This document shows positions 50,200 to 59,428 of a DNA stretch of 64,000 nucleotides, piece by piece. The stretch lies in assembly GCA_030654075.1 (NCBI GenBank), contig JAURYB010000139.1, positions 1 to 64,000 of the forward strand, in the 5' to 3' direction. Each line of letters begins with the position of its first letter. Position 1 is the stretch's first letter. Position numbers and translations under genes: made by a program. The notes under the pieces are model-generated. The model did no database searches. It had not been told where the DNA came from and saw only the letters and a program-made list of their open reading frames with translations. This DNA is from Bacteroidales bacterium. Its GTDB lineage: Bacteria > Bacteroidota > Bacteroidia > Bacteroidales > UBA4417.

Positions 50200-51255
50200 T
50201 TACTTGCTGTTAAGAGCTACATTAGCTCCATCGAATAAATTCACAAACCCGTTGGTGACAATAATATCGCCTGCTACCAAACCCGCCGACACTATAACTT
50301 TGTTCTGCAACCTGTTCGCCAGGGTAATGTTTTGCAGAACCGTTTTACCGTTTTTTACCAGGTAAACCTGAGGCTGAATATTGGATCCGACTATAGCAGA
50401 AGCAGGGATAATGATATGGTTTTCAGAACCTGAACTTTTCATTTTAACTTTACCAAACATTCCTGACTTAATTTTCAGATCAGCCGTATTGCTAATCGTA
50501 AATTGAACCGGGTAACTATTGCCCATATTGGATTTGCTGCCTGTCATAGTCACTTTTCCTGTCAATGGAGTCTCAGAATATACATCCGCTGAAAGAGCGT
50601 ACAACTGGTTCATTTTAAATTGATTCAATTCATTTTCGGGCACATTGGCGGTAAATTTCAACTGCGAAATATCTGTAATCTGCAGCAGAGGAACACCGGG
50701 TGCGGCATAAGCGCCAACCTCGGTAAGCTTGGCGGTTACAATTCCATTAAAAGGAGCTACAATAGTAGTTTTGCTTATTTGTTCGAGCAAAGTAGCTTTT
50801 TGAACCTGCGCGGATTTCAATCCTAAAATTGACTTTTCCAACTGAACACCCTGTATGGCATCGGCTTTAGCAAGTACGGTATATCGTTTTACATCGGCTT
50901 CCAATCCTTCAATCTGAATTTCTACAGTTTGCAGTTGCAGCTTCAGCAAGGAATTGTCCAACTGAATCAAAGCCTGACCAGTCTTAACCATGCTTCCTGC
51001 ATCAACCATTAATGAATTGATTTTCCCCTGTATATCCGCGCTGATTCGCGTTTCTTTATTAGGTTCGAAAGTACCGGCATAAAACGTAATGTTTGATGCG
51101 CCCTCCGGTTTTATTGTTAGCGTCTGCACGCCAATTGCCTGTTCTTTATCGTATTGAAAAACCCTGTTTTGAGTGGTTTCTTTGTTCCCTTTCAGGCGGA
51201 TGACAACTATGGCAATTATTGCTATTGCTGCGATTATATAGATAGTCTTTTTCAT
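50200..51255 (-). CDS. RND efflux periplasmic adaptor (membrane fusion protein)
   Basis: 351 residues from the start giving MKKTIYIIAAIAIIAIVVIR, a single anchor helix; an ATG 19 residues upstream is less likely because that leader looks non-coding. Lipoyl/biotinyl halves are seen in SADIQGKINSLMVDAGSMVKTGQALIQL and ISKTTIVAPFNGIVTAKLTEVGAYAAPG. The hairpin between them is short. It links the pump to TolC. Confidence 0.92.
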   Translation of the reverse strand: MKKTIYIIAAIAIIAIVVIRLKGNKETTQNRVFQYDKEQAIGVQTLTIKPEGASNITFYAGTFEPNKETRISADIQGKINSLMVDAGSMVKTGQALIQLDNSLLKLQLQTVEIQIEGLEADVKRYTVLAKADAIQGVQLEKSILGLKSAQVQKATLLEQISKTTIVAPFNGIVTAKLTEVGAYAAPGVPLLQITDISQLKFTANVPENELNQFKMNQLYALSADVYSETPLTGKVTMTGSKSNMGNSYPVQFTISNTADLKIKSGMFGKVKMKSSGSENHIIIPASAIVGSNIQPQVYLVKNGKTVLQNITLANRLQNKVIVSAGLVAGDIIVTNGFVNLFDGANVALNSK

Positions 51256-51309
51256 GTGTTTTGACTTATTGTTAATTGTGAATTTTAAATCGTAAATCGT
51301 CATTCGTAA

Positions 51310-51329
51310 CACTTCGGCTTCGCTCAGTG
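51310..51329. repeat. Dispersed TTCGG repeat CACTTCGGCTTCGCTCAGTG
   Basis: Partly palindromic 20-mer in the gap between the TolC and adaptor genes, next to repeated ATCGTAAATCGT units. A close relative, CACTTCGGCAAGCTCAGTG, lies at 60791-60809. Confidence 0.6.
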
Positions 51330-51344
51330 TAAAATCGTAAACTC

Positions 51345-52688
51345 TTATTTCCTATTTGTTATCAGGTTTCCTGTTACCTTTTTGTATTCAAGTTCGGCCC
51401 TGCGAAGATTTATTAATGCAACAATGTAATTTTGCTGGGCCTCACGCAGGGAATTATCGGCCAGAAGCAAATCGGTAATATTGGCTATGCCTTGCTGATT
51501 TTGCAACACGGTATTGTTATAGATCTTTTTGGCAAGTTCTATCTGGGTATTCACAGTGGCAATAGTTGTGTTTGCAATGTTTAATTGCATTTCGGCATTC
51601 ACCAGGTCAAGGTTGGCTTTTTCAGTTGCTATTTCCTTTTGAATGATCGTCTTGTTTACTTCTATCTTTTTTCCATCTATTTTATGCCGGGTAACCATTC
51701 CATTAAAAAGAGGAACCGAAATCTGAGCGCCTACATAACCAATTGGATGGAAATTAAAAAAGCTGTTTGTTCCGGTAGTGCCAAAACCGTTTGTGCCATA
51801 AACTCCGTATGCGTTAAGCGAAGGCAACCTCGAATTTTTCAGACCGCTTAACTCTGATTGGCTGAATTCCATCTTCTTGTCTATCAATAAAATATCGGTA
51901 GTTGTCCGGGGTTGAAGATCTTTTCCAGCTATTGATGTCTCGTTTATCAGCACTGTGATGGAATCCGAAATTGGCTTTCCCATCAGGAATTTAAGCGCGT
52001 TTAACACTTGCTGATGCTGGGACAAAACGGTACTTCGTTGTGTTGTTACCTGTTCCAGTTGCAGTTTCAGCCTGTCGACGTCAGTGCCTTTGGCTAACTG
52101 CTGCTGGTAAAGTAAGGTTGTAGTTTGCACCAGTTTGTTGGTATTTATGATATTGCTATCCATAAAAGCCAGCTGATTTAGAAGCACCTGGGCATTGTAG
52201 TACGCATTTGAAACTTCCATCACCACATCCTCATCTGTTTTCTTCTTTTGTATTTCAGATAATTCATTGGCGATCCGAGTACTTTTTATAGCGCTTAAAG
52301 CGGAAGGATTAAAAAGCGGCATGGCAAGTTGCAGGTTGGCACTCAGGTTTTGAGGTACTCCAAACTGAATTTCCTTGTAGGTACCTGCAGGACCACCAAA
52401 AGCTTCCTGGGGCATGATCTGGTAGGGTAAATCCGTATAATAGCGGTAGTCGGCAAACCCGGTGAGTTTTGGCAGCAAGGTGCTTTTAGCTTCCAGGTTC
52501 TTTTCGCCGGCGATCAAAGCGTCCTGCTGAGCTAATTTAATATTCCGGTTGTAAAGCAGGGCGGTGTCAACGCATTGGTTTAGGGAGAGTGTTTGTGCTT
52601 GCGCAGAAGCATACATCAACAGCAGTAAGCCAATTAAAAGGGTGCTGTAAAATTTTGTCTCTCTTAGCTTTTGTTTGTGCTTAAACAT
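51345..52688 (-). CDS. TolC-family outer-membrane efflux protein
   Basis: 447 residues with a signal peptide (LLIGLLLLMYASAQA). Two repeats of long helices (ALLYNRNIKLAQQDALIAGEK; LLLADNSLREAQQNYIVALINLRRAELEYKKVTG at the end) are typical of TolC. It forms the outer-membrane channel of the pump. First structural gene after the TetR regulator, 30 bp away. Confidence 0.92.
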   Translation of the reverse strand: MFKHKQKLRETKFYSTLLIGLLLLMYASAQAQTLSLNQCVDTALLYNRNIKLAQQDALIAGEKNLEAKSTLLPKLTGFADYRYYTDLPYQIMPQEAFGGPAGTYKEIQFGVPQNLSANLQLAMPLFNPSALSAIKSTRIANELSEIQKKKTDEDVVMEVSNAYYNAQVLLNQLAFMDSNIINTNKLVQTTTLLYQQQLAKGTDVDRLKLQLEQVTTQRSTVLSQHQQVLNALKFLMGKPISDSITVLINETSIAGKDLQPRTTTDILLIDKKMEFSQSELSGLKNSRLPSLNAYGVYGTNGFGTTGTNSFFNFHPIGYVGAQISVPLFNGMVTRHKIDGKKIEVNKTIIQKEIATEKANLDLVNAEMQLNIANTTIATVNTQIELAKKIYNNTVLQNQQGIANITDLLLADNSLREAQQNYIVALINLRRAELEYKKVTGNLITNRK

Positions 52689-52718
52689 TTGTTTGATTTT
52701 TAGAATTGTTAATTATTT

Positions 52719-53279
52719 TTAGTCCGCATTACTTTTACTTTTTAATAGTGCAATATCTCTGACCAGAGTCTCTGTTACCCGTTGTTCGTTCATGAGCAAT
52801 CGAAAACTCACCAGGATTCTATTTACCAGATACCTGGATTTTGTCCCGGCTTGAAATATATTTTCCTGTTTTCCTTTGTTTATAACATGCAACAGGAAAT
52901 TTTCCGCTCTCTTTATGATTCTGTTTAGTATAAGTGGTATTTCCGAATCTTTTTCTGCTAAATCCCTGGCAAATATCAGTACCAGATAAAATGGCTTTTG
53001 ATCGAATAATTTATTCAGGCTTTTAAAGAGGTTTTGAAGTTCTTCATCCGGCGACAGGTTGCTTGTTGCCACATTTTTAATCAGTTGTTGTATTTCGTGT
53101 TCCAGATGGTTTAAAAGCAAGATATGAATATCATTATCTTTGCTGAAATACGAAGAAAGCTCCTGATGAGAGATTCCCATTTTTAGTTCTAATTCCTCAA
53201 TGGATAAAGCATTTATCCCTGATTGAAGTATGATACTACCAGCCGCATCTATTATATCTTCTCTTTTTTCTACTATCAT
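52719..53279 (-). CDS. TetR-family regulator of the RND operon
   Basis: 186 residues. HTH: REDIIDAAGSIILQSGINALSIEELELKMGISHQELSSYFSKDNDIH. A TetR ligand-binding domain follows. It heads the efflux operon and probably represses it. A 16-bp motif close to its start (53289-53308) recurs before the cupin gene at 54884-54907. Confidence 0.9.
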   Translation of the reverse strand: MIVEKREDIIDAAGSIILQSGINALSIEELELKMGISHQELSSYFSKDNDIHILLLNHLEHEIQQLIKNVATSNLSPDEELQNLFKSLNKLFDQKPFYLVLIFARDLAEKDSEIPLILNRIIKRAENFLLHVINKGKQENIFQAGTKSRYLVNRILVSFRLLMNEQRVTETLVRDIALLKSKSNAD

Positions 53280-53288
53280 GACCCATTA

Positions 53289-53308
53289 AAGTAAGTAATC
53301 GTTCACTA
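53289..53308. promoter_or_regulatory. Candidate TetR operator upstream of the efflux operon
   Basis: Contains GTAAGTAATCGTTCAC, which matches 13 of 16 bases of GTGAGTATTCGCTCAC before the cupin gene. It lies 10 bp upstream of the TetR start codon, as expected for autorepression. Confidence 0.5.
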
Positions 53309-53333
53309 ACAAGACTGAGTAAATTTTTTTTAG

Positions 53334-53726
53334 CTACTGTTTTGACTTTTTTGAAATCATAAAAAAAGCGAGGGCAGTAAAGACAACTGTAACAGTCATT
53401 CGGAATAGCATCGCCCCAATTGTTTTTGTTTCGTATATATTGCCAGAATTTACATGAATAAAAAGTCCTATAAATGCTATTAACAGAACTATTATTGATA
53501 TTCCTAATGGCTTAATGGTCCAGTTTTTATCTTTTATAAAGCCATAAGCAGCAACAAGATAGAGGATGCTACTCAGGAAATTTGCCCAAACAACCATTAA
53601 AACATAATTTCCCTCTTTGGCCCGAATGCCAAATAAATCGAAAATCACGGAACTACTTAGAAATAAAGTTAGCAAACCAAAAGCGGCTAACACGGTTGCA
53701 ATTATGTATTGAATAAGCTTTTTCAT
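53334..53726 (-). CDS. Small four-helix membrane protein
   Basis: 130 residues with four hydrophobic segments (IIATVLAAFGLLTLFLSSSVIF; VVWANFLSSILYLVAAYGFI; ISIIVLLIAFIGLFI; TVTVVFTALAFFMI). No family is named. It is 1 bp from the second TetR gene, so the two are co-transcribed, perhaps regulator and target. Confidence 0.8.
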   Translation of the reverse strand: MKKLIQYIIATVLAAFGLLTLFLSSSVIFDLFGIRAKEGNYVLMVVWANFLSSILYLVAAYGFIKDKNWTIKPLGISIIVLLIAFIGLFIHVNSGNIYETKTIGAMLFRMTVTVVFTALAFFMISKKSKQ

Positions 53727-53727
53727 T

Positions 53728-54309
53728 TTATTTGTTTTTTATCAAAGTAAGTAAGGAATATACCATATTATCTCCACTTCTTTTTATATCAAACTCAAAA
53801 TTAGCGATTCTCCATTTGAACATCAGTAGTTTAAATGTTCCCATGATAATATGCATAACTTCGTCAGTAGTAATGGCATTGGTAAATATACCTTTTTGCT
53901 GACCTTCCATTACTATTGGCATAAGATGCTTTATTTTCACATTCATGAGTTTAAGCAGGGCTTCGTTAATAACCTGGCTTTCCTCCATCAGTCCATCGGA
54001 GAATACTGCCACGACAAAATGCGGGTTCAGTTTAAAAAACCGGAATTGCTCAGCAAACAATGCTTTGAATTTCTCTTCGGGAGTGAATGAATTATCGAGA
54101 TTTGATAATCGCTTGTCAATGTTATCAGCCAGGTAATTAAGCATGGCAATGATAATTTCTTCCTTACTTTTAAAATGCCTGTAGATGGCACTTTCGGAGA
54201 ACTGCATTTCTTTGGCCAGGTTTTTTATAGTCAGCCCACTTACACCGGATGCTGTAAGTATTTTTCCGGCTGCTTCGATAATTTCCAATTGGCGGGGTGT
54301 GATATCCAT
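53728..54309 (-). CDS. TetR-family regulator (second)
   Basis: 193 residues. HTH: RQLEIIEAAGKILTASGVSGLTIKNLAKEMQFSESAIYRHFKSKEEIIIAM. The C-terminal domain is of usual length, ending SLLTLIKNK. It precedes the small membrane protein gene. Its ligand is unknown. Confidence 0.92.
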   Translation of the reverse strand: MDITPRQLEIIEAAGKILTASGVSGLTIKNLAKEMQFSESAIYRHFKSKEEIIIAMLNYLADNIDKRLSNLDNSFTPEEKFKALFAEQFRFFKLNPHFVVAVFSDGLMEESQVINEALLKLMNVKIKHLMPIVMEGQQKGIFTNAITTDEVMHIIMGTFKLLMFKWRIANFEFDIKRSGDNMVYSLLTLIKNK

Positions 54310-54376
54310 TTTGAATACTATTTTTTTTGAATCGTAATGTGTTTCTTAAGAATTTTTCGATACTGTTATGTAACTT

Positions 54377-54443
54377 AGGTTGAGGTTGAGATTTAGGTTG
54401 AGGTTTTTCTACTCAACCTTACCCTCAACCTTACCCTCAGCCT
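54377..54443. terminator. GGTTGAG/CTCAACC repeat hairpin
   Basis: Three GGTTGAG-type units face three CTCAACC/CCTCA(A/G)CC units around a TTTTTCT loop, a long imperfect hairpin. It lies between the cupin stop and the second TetR start and could terminate the cupin transcript. It may equally be a dispersed repeat. Confidence 0.5.
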
Positions 54444-54516
54444 ATATCTTCTTGGATTCTTACTCAAGTTATTTTTACCGGGGCATTATCGTTTCTATAT
54501 TGAGTGACTTTTAAAA

Positions 54517-54855
54517 TTAAAGCACTTTTGTCTGGCTTGTTGGCCTTGGTGCTTTAACAACCAGAACCCTTGCTAAGTTTTCAGAGCTATTGCTGATATA
54601 ATGAACTATGTTCGCAGGGCTTTCAACAAGCGTATCAGCTTCGCATACTTCGCTTTCGTCGCCAATATGTATGGTTGGTGTTCCTTCGACGATAAAGAAA
54701 AACACATCAACCGGAGTTTTATGCGGTTTCAGGCTTTCGCCGGGTTTTAAAGCCATAAGCATTGCCTGGGCCGATTCCTTGTTATACATTTCCCTCACGT
54801 CGATTTTGTGGGGAGTATCTTTTAATTGCTGATGCTGGTATTTTGTGATTATCAT
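54517..54855 (-). CDS. Cupin-domain protein
   Basis: 112 residues. MALKPGESLKPHKTPVDVFFFIVEG near 33-57 is the first cupin motif, with H and the E of VEG; the second, near 78-90, is SPANIVHYISN with one His. A single cupin barrel that may bind a metal. It has its own promoter with a TetR-type site over it. Confidence 0.88.
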   Translation of the reverse strand: MIITKYQHQQLKDTPHKIDVREMYNKESAQAMLMALKPGESLKPHKTPVDVFFFIVEGTPTIHIGDESEVCEADTLVESPANIVHYISNSSENLARVLVVKAPRPTSQTKVL

Positions 54856-54883
54856 TTTTTATATGCTTTAATTGTTTTTTAAA

Positions 54884-54913
54884 TAGGTGAGTGAGTATTC
54901 GCTCACAAAGGTA
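54884..54913 (-). promoter_or_regulatory. Cupin promoter with candidate TetR operator
   Basis: CAAAGGTA at 54906-54913 is a minus-strand -7 element TACCTTTG, with a -33 TTG (CAA at 54935-54937) at 21 bp. Next to it GTGAGTATTCGCTCAC (54891-54906) has 5-bp inverted arms and resembles the site before the efflux TetR gene. Binding would cover the -7 box. Confidence 0.6.
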
Positions 54914-55136
54914 AGCTATTAAATATACCGAATGCAAGTGTTTTTGATAATAATATTTAATAAATTATACAAGTTGCTATTATTCAGCAATATAGGCATA
55001 TATTAATTTTGAAATAAGTATATTTTTTTCACAATTCAGCTAAGTATTGAATGCAAAACCATCTAAAAGATTTGAAAATACATGTATAGAAATGGGAGCT
55101 TTTGGCAGAAGATTGCTTTTTGTAATACAAGCAGGG

Positions 55137-55162
55137 GGTATTTGCTTTTTTCTGCAAATACC
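55137..55162. other. Perfect 9-bp hairpin
   Basis: GGTATTTGC and GCAAATACC flank TTTTTTCT. It lies in a gene-free stretch and may be a REP-type element or part of an untranslated RNA. Confidence 0.5.
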
Positions 55163-55657
55163 GTGACAGAGAGAAGCACTGAATTCATCCGGCACTGGCA
55201 GCATGTGTAAGGGGGAATTATTCTTGTATAATAGCTTTCGTGGAAATAACATTTTTTATAGCAAGCAGGAATACCTATATTTAAAAAAAACTTATAATGT
55301 GGATGCCCGGTTTGCGGAAATAAGTACGCTAAAAAATCTATATGCCATATTACCAAGCATTAAATGTGATAAAAGGGACTATTGGTGAGGTTTACTTGTA
55401 GTCGTGAGGAAATAAGTTGTGCAGGAATAGCTATTTCAGAAAGATAATTGTACGGTCAGGTATAACAAATGCGTGCCTGTCGGGCACGGATAGCGTGGTT
55501 TATTAAGCAGTATGTAATATGTTATTGGATTCAGAAGTATAGCTGGAAAATCTATAATTTGTGATCTCAGCAGGATCTGTAACCGGTTAAATATACCTTT
55601 CCACTTATCAATGGATGCTTTTTGCTGAAATCATTTTTAACCAGACATACATCAAAA

Positions 55658-55665
55658 TACATTTG
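55658..55665 (+). promoter_or_regulatory. -7 element of the DUF2202 gene
   Basis: TACATTTG, 73 bp before the start codon at 55739. The -33 region is unclear. Confidence 0.5.
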
Positions 55666-55738
55666 CTGCATATTTACTGACAGAGATCAAACACTGGGGT
55701 AAATAATTCTTTTAAAACTCACTTAAAACTAAAACACA

Positions 55739-56488
55739 ATGAAAGCGAAAAAAATGATTATCAACATGACGGGAATGCTCAGCTTAGTATTCCTTACTCT
55801 TTCCTTTAACGGATGCACCAAAGACGATACTTCGGTTTCGACACTTACTACTGACGATGCTGCAAAAGCCGAGCTGATCGATTACACGATAACAGATTTG
55901 TTTGATGCTACTGCTCTGGCTTTAATTGATTCGTTGCCATCTGATTCAATAAACCAGGCTGAGCTGGATGTACTAACCTATATGAGGGAAGAAGAGCTAC
56001 TGGCACATGATGTTTACCTTGCGTTGTCGCAACTATACACCAAACCGATTTTTGCTAATATTACAAAAAGTGAAGCGGTTCATACCGAAGCTATCAAGGC
56101 TTTACTGGACAAATACCAGCTTGCCGATCCTGCCATCAATCACGTAGCCGGAGTTTTTAATAATCCTGATTTACAAAGCCTTTATACCCTGCTTGTAAGT
56201 AAAGGGTCTGCATCTCTTATCGAAGGACTGATTGTTGGTGCCACTATTGAAGACCTGGATATTTCTGATCTCAAAACACGACTGATTGGAATAGATAATG
56301 CAGATATAATCCTTGTTTTGGAAAATCTGGAAAGGGGATCAAGAAACCACATGAGGTCTTTCTATGCCAATATCCTTTTCTACCTTGGGACATATACGCC
56401 TCAATATATCAGCCAGGAAGAGTTTGACAGCATTGTTACTGCCACATACGAAACCGGAGCTGCAACCGGAATCTGCATCTGGAACTAA
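55739..56488 (+). CDS. DUF2202 lipoprotein
   Basis: 249 residues. The signal has a lipobox-like NGC near residue 26. The core EELDVLTYMREEELLAHDVYLAL-type block near 79-100, ANITKSEAVHTEAIKALLDKY near 108-128, and LENLERGSRNHMRSF near 205-220 are the ferritin-like DUF2202 pattern, with Glu/His residues able to bind metals. Probably a periplasmic ferritin-like protein of unknown role. Single gene with its own promoter and terminator. Confidence 0.88.
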   Translation: MKAKKMIINMTGMLSLVFLTLSFNGCTKDDTSVSTLTTDDAAKAELIDYTITDLFDATALALIDSLPSDSINQAELDVLTYMREEELLAHDVYLALSQLYTKPIFANITKSEAVHTEAIKALLDKYQLADPAINHVAGVFNNPDLQSLYTLLVSKGSASLIEGLIVGATIEDLDISDLKTRLIGIDNADIILVLENLERGSRNHMRSFYANILFYLGTYTPQYISQEEFDSIVTATYETGAATGICIWN

Positions 56489-56506
56489 AGGTTCCGGAAT
56501 TTTGAA

Positions 56507-56541
56507 AACCTGTTAGAGAAATTTTCTCTGACGGGTTTTTT
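56507..56541 (+). terminator. Intrinsic terminator of the DUF2202 gene
   Basis: AACCTGTTAGAGA pairs with TCTCTGACGGGTT (13 bp including two G-U pairs), followed by a run of T. It starts 18 bp after the stop codon. Confidence 0.9.
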
Positions 56542-57142
56542 CGTTGTATTGTAATTCGAACCGAGTATGATCGCAGGCAACGAATCAAATGATAGCAAAT
56601 ATAAAATTCCGTAACTAATCAGTCTGATCGATATGCATTTTTGCCACAGATTACACAGATAACTATAGCTTACTTAGAGAAACATTCGAAATAACTTCCC
56701 CAAAATTCTGTAGAAATCCCTCATTAGAAATTTCAGATTTTTTTAAACTCAATTCCTGAATGTACTTTTTAACAAATATATTTCGTCCGCCTCAGGCGGA
56801 CTTTGGTCATTGGGGTAACTTATTTTTCTACCACTATTCAATCCGCCTGAGGCGGACTGTCCCGTAGATTATTTGCGATAGCAAATAGCTATTGGTAGAA
56901 AGCCAAACACGAGTCAGAATAAAGTCCCGTAGAACGAGATAGTATTTTGTCTGACCGTTATAAATTTGTTCCCATATTCAATTGTAATTGGGGAAGATAT
57001 TTTGAAACTTTTACTTAATGTCAAATTTCATTTAAAAAACTTTTGAAAGCAGTTTTAATCTGTGTAATCTGCGGCTAAAATGCCTTTTAAGTAGGCTGGT
57101 TAGTTACCTGTCTTTTTATCTTTTATCGCGTGTTATGCTTTG
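56542..57142. other. 600-bp gap with REP-type palindromes
   Basis: No gene seen. It contains two CCGCCT-AGGCGG palindromes, an ATTTGC/GCAAAT hairpin and a repeated GTCCCGTAGA. Confidence 0.5.
56785..56856. repeat. Pair of CCGCCT/AGGCGG palindromes (REP-like)
   Basis: GTCCGCCT and AGGCGGAC around C at 56785-56801, then TCCGCCT and AGGCGGA around G at 56842-56856. They are followed by ATTTGC/GCAAAT at 56871-56886. Typical paired repetitive extragenic palindrome layout. Confidence 0.75.
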
Positions 57143-58024
57143 TTATTTTATTTCTGACAATATTTTTTCAGCATTATTATTCTTTGGATTTAATGCTAAA
57201 GATTTTTTATACGCTATAATTGCTTTTTCTTTGAAGCCTAATGCTAAAAGACACTCTCCGTAACTATCAAAAGCATTAGAACCACTTGGGTACAATTCGG
57301 TATTTAATTTAAATATTTTTAAGGCTTCTTCCTTGTCTCCCTGATTCAGAAGTTGATAACCAAAGTTATTAATCCAATTTTCACGTAAATCATATTGAGA
57401 TTCCGTACCTTCCCCTTGCTTGACAATTAGTATTATTTCATCAATGGTTTTCCCTTCATCCAGCAATTCTGTAAGTTTTTTTCGGTTCAAATTTTTTAAT
57501 TTCTCTCTTTGCTCAGCTAAAGTTTCCACCCCATATTCTACTCTTTCAGCGTCAGTAATTTTTGTTGAGTCCAGTTCTTCTCTCACAACAATGTTATTAT
57601 CCAATCTCTTATAATGCGTACCATAAATTTGAGGTTTATTTATACTCAATAAATATCTGTCAGTTAATACAGCCAGAAACCATTTATTTCTTATTGAATC
57701 CAATTCTATAGATTTTCTCATTAGTTTCACAGCCATAGCATATGCAACAGAGTCTTCTCCATGGTGAAAAATCAATGCGGCATTATTAAAGTCTAATGAT
57801 GTACGCACCTTATTTGAATCTAATAATTCATAGACTCTTGCTTCTCTTAAGCTATCGTTTTTTTGTACAATATTCCAATCGATGTGATGGGTTCTATCTG
57901 CCTGGTCATTTTTGAACATTTCAATAAGTTCTGGGTTATTCACAACGTTCTCTTGGGCTAAGCCAGTTCTGAAATTGCAGAAAATGAATCCAATAAGTAT
58001 TGCCATTAAAATAATTTTTCTCAT
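57143..58024 (-). CDS. Exported TPR-type protein
   Basis: 293 residues with an N-terminal signal (IILMAILIGFIFCNFRTGLAQ). The C-terminal ~70 residues are TPR helices: FGYQLLNQGDKEEALKIFKLNTELYPSGSNAFDSYGECLLALGFKEKAIIAYKKSLALNP. The central region has DRYLLSINKPQIYGTHYK, seen in a group of Bacteroidota TPR proteins. Probably a protein-interaction role in the periplasm. Confidence 0.82.
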   Translation of the reverse strand: MRKIILMAILIGFIFCNFRTGLAQENVVNNPELIEMFKNDQADRTHHIDWNIVQKNDSLREARVYELLDSNKVRTSLDFNNAALIFHHGEDSVAYAMAVKLMRKSIELDSIRNKWFLAVLTDRYLLSINKPQIYGTHYKRLDNNIVVREELDSTKITDAERVEYGVETLAEQREKLKNLNRKKLTELLDEGKTIDEIILIVKQGEGTESQYDLRENWINNFGYQLLNQGDKEEALKIFKLNTELYPSGSNAFDSYGECLLALGFKEKAIIAYKKSLALNPKNNNAEKILSEIK

Positions 58025-58112
58025 AGGTCAATATTTTAAAACAACGCATAAAGTTTGGAAATATATGCAGTAAGGGATTGCCGGCTAATTTCATTTCCAC
58101 TTACACCAATGT

Positions 58113-59357
58113 TTAGTTAGCTTTTTGAATCTTATCATAATCGGTTAAAGCCAGTTTTATGCTCGAAATTACCAGGTCGGGTTCATCCGCCTGAACAAAA
58201 TGACTTGAGTTTGAGCAATAAAAGAGCTTTCCATATTTCAGGGGATATAAAAGTTCTAACCATCGTTTCATCTGGATGTTACTGTTAATTCGCCACATCT
58301 TTTCCCTGTCGTAAATGGTTGGTGGTTCCGAATTAGAAAACCCACCGGCCTTAATAAAATGTACCGGTACGTCAGGCAAAGGATTCCGGTCGCACTCTGC
58401 AAAATCTGTTTTGGTCAATTGTCTTGATATTTTTACTTCTTCTACATAATACTTAGGCATTTCCGTATAGAGTTTTTCAATAAAATTCTTATACGGCTGC
58501 CCAAACAGGGAATCAATCTGATGCTGGGTAAGCCCGATTTCCAGGTAAGGCTGGTCGCCCATATCACCCTTTTTCGTGAAATCAATAGGATCAATAAAAA
58601 TCAGGCCCGCAATTTCATTGGGATAGTAGGATGCAAAACTTCTGATATAGGCTCCGCCAAAAGAATGTGATACCAATAAATAAGGAGGTTTTAGTCCTTT
58701 CTCTGATAGCATTTTTCTCAAATTAGTAACAATATGCTCAGTTGTTGGAGGCAGGCTGTCGTCTGCGGACTCTCCAATCCTCGGACGGTTATAGGCAAAA
58801 ACTGCATTAGCTTTTGAAACTTCATCAATTATAGCTTTCCACCTGTCATAGGTGTCGGCCATTCCATTTTCGAATACGATTACTGGTTTATTAATTTGAT
58901 TATTCTTCATACCGGCTGTATATACTTCAACCTTGTACCCATTTAAAGTAATAAAGTCTAAGCTGGCAAAAGCCTTGTCTTTATTTGCTTTAACCATTTC
59001 AATCAGGGGTTTCCACCTGCTGTCCGTGTACAACGATTTTAAATCCGGGTCAGACTTTATATGCCCGTAATTGGTATAATTCATTACTATTGCAATGTGA
59101 TTTAAATGAAAGAACGCACTATCCGCATTGTTTGCTAAAGCATAGGAACATGCGGCATTATACCGGTGGTTCATTGTTATTTTTGCATCGGTTGCCTTAA
59201 AAGCAACAGAAAACGCAATAGCAGAGTTCGTAAAATCTTTTACCTGGTACAGGGAGTCTGCTTTCCGTATAAGGACGGAGTATTTATGCGGAATTTTCTG
59301 TCCGACTACGGAGGCTGTAGAAATTACGAATCCTAAGAATAAGAGGGCTATTTTCAT
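58113..59357 (-). CDS. Alpha/beta hydrolase with N-terminal helical domain
   Basis: 414 residues with a signal peptide (IALLFLGFVISTASVVG). The first ~120 residues have TPR-like helices (NHRYNAACSYALANNADSAF). The hydrolase has VFENGMADTYDRW near 180 and the nucleophile elbow VSHSFGG near 230; a catalytic His may be SSHFVQADEP near 388. Substrate unknown. Confidence 0.85.
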   Translation of the reverse strand: MKIALLFLGFVISTASVVGQKIPHKYSVLIRKADSLYQVKDFTNSAIAFSVAFKATDAKITMNHRYNAACSYALANNADSAFFHLNHIAIVMNYTNYGHIKSDPDLKSLYTDSRWKPLIEMVKANKDKAFASLDFITLNGYKVEVYTAGMKNNQINKPVIVFENGMADTYDRWKAIIDEVSKANAVFAYNRPRIGESADDSLPPTTEHIVTNLRKMLSEKGLKPPYLLVSHSFGGAYIRSFASYYPNEIAGLIFIDPIDFTKKGDMGDQPYLEIGLTQHQIDSLFGQPYKNFIEKLYTEMPKYYVEEVKISRQLTKTDFAECDRNPLPDVPVHFIKAGGFSNSEPPTIYDREKMWRINSNIQMKRWLELLYPLKYGKLFYCSNSSHFVQADEPDLVISSIKLALTDYDKIQKAN

Positions 59358-59428
59358 AAGAGATATTTTGGGTTACGGGGCAAAGAAAGTACTATGTAAA
59401 CATTAAAAATTGTAAAAATGCGAATGCC

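Larger units (their letters stand above)
54914..55738. other. 825-bp gap without a clear gene
   Basis: Overlapping weak frames on both strands occur around 55040-55388 but none has family features. The region has a perfect hairpin at 55137-55162, a CGTGCC/GGCACG palindrome at 55472-55488 and a promoter-like TACATTTG at 55658-55665. Confidence 0.5.

Noticed and set aside
55040-55388. Overlapping weak frames on both strands in the gap before DUF2202
   Set aside because: They overlap each other, show no domain and have poor start contexts.
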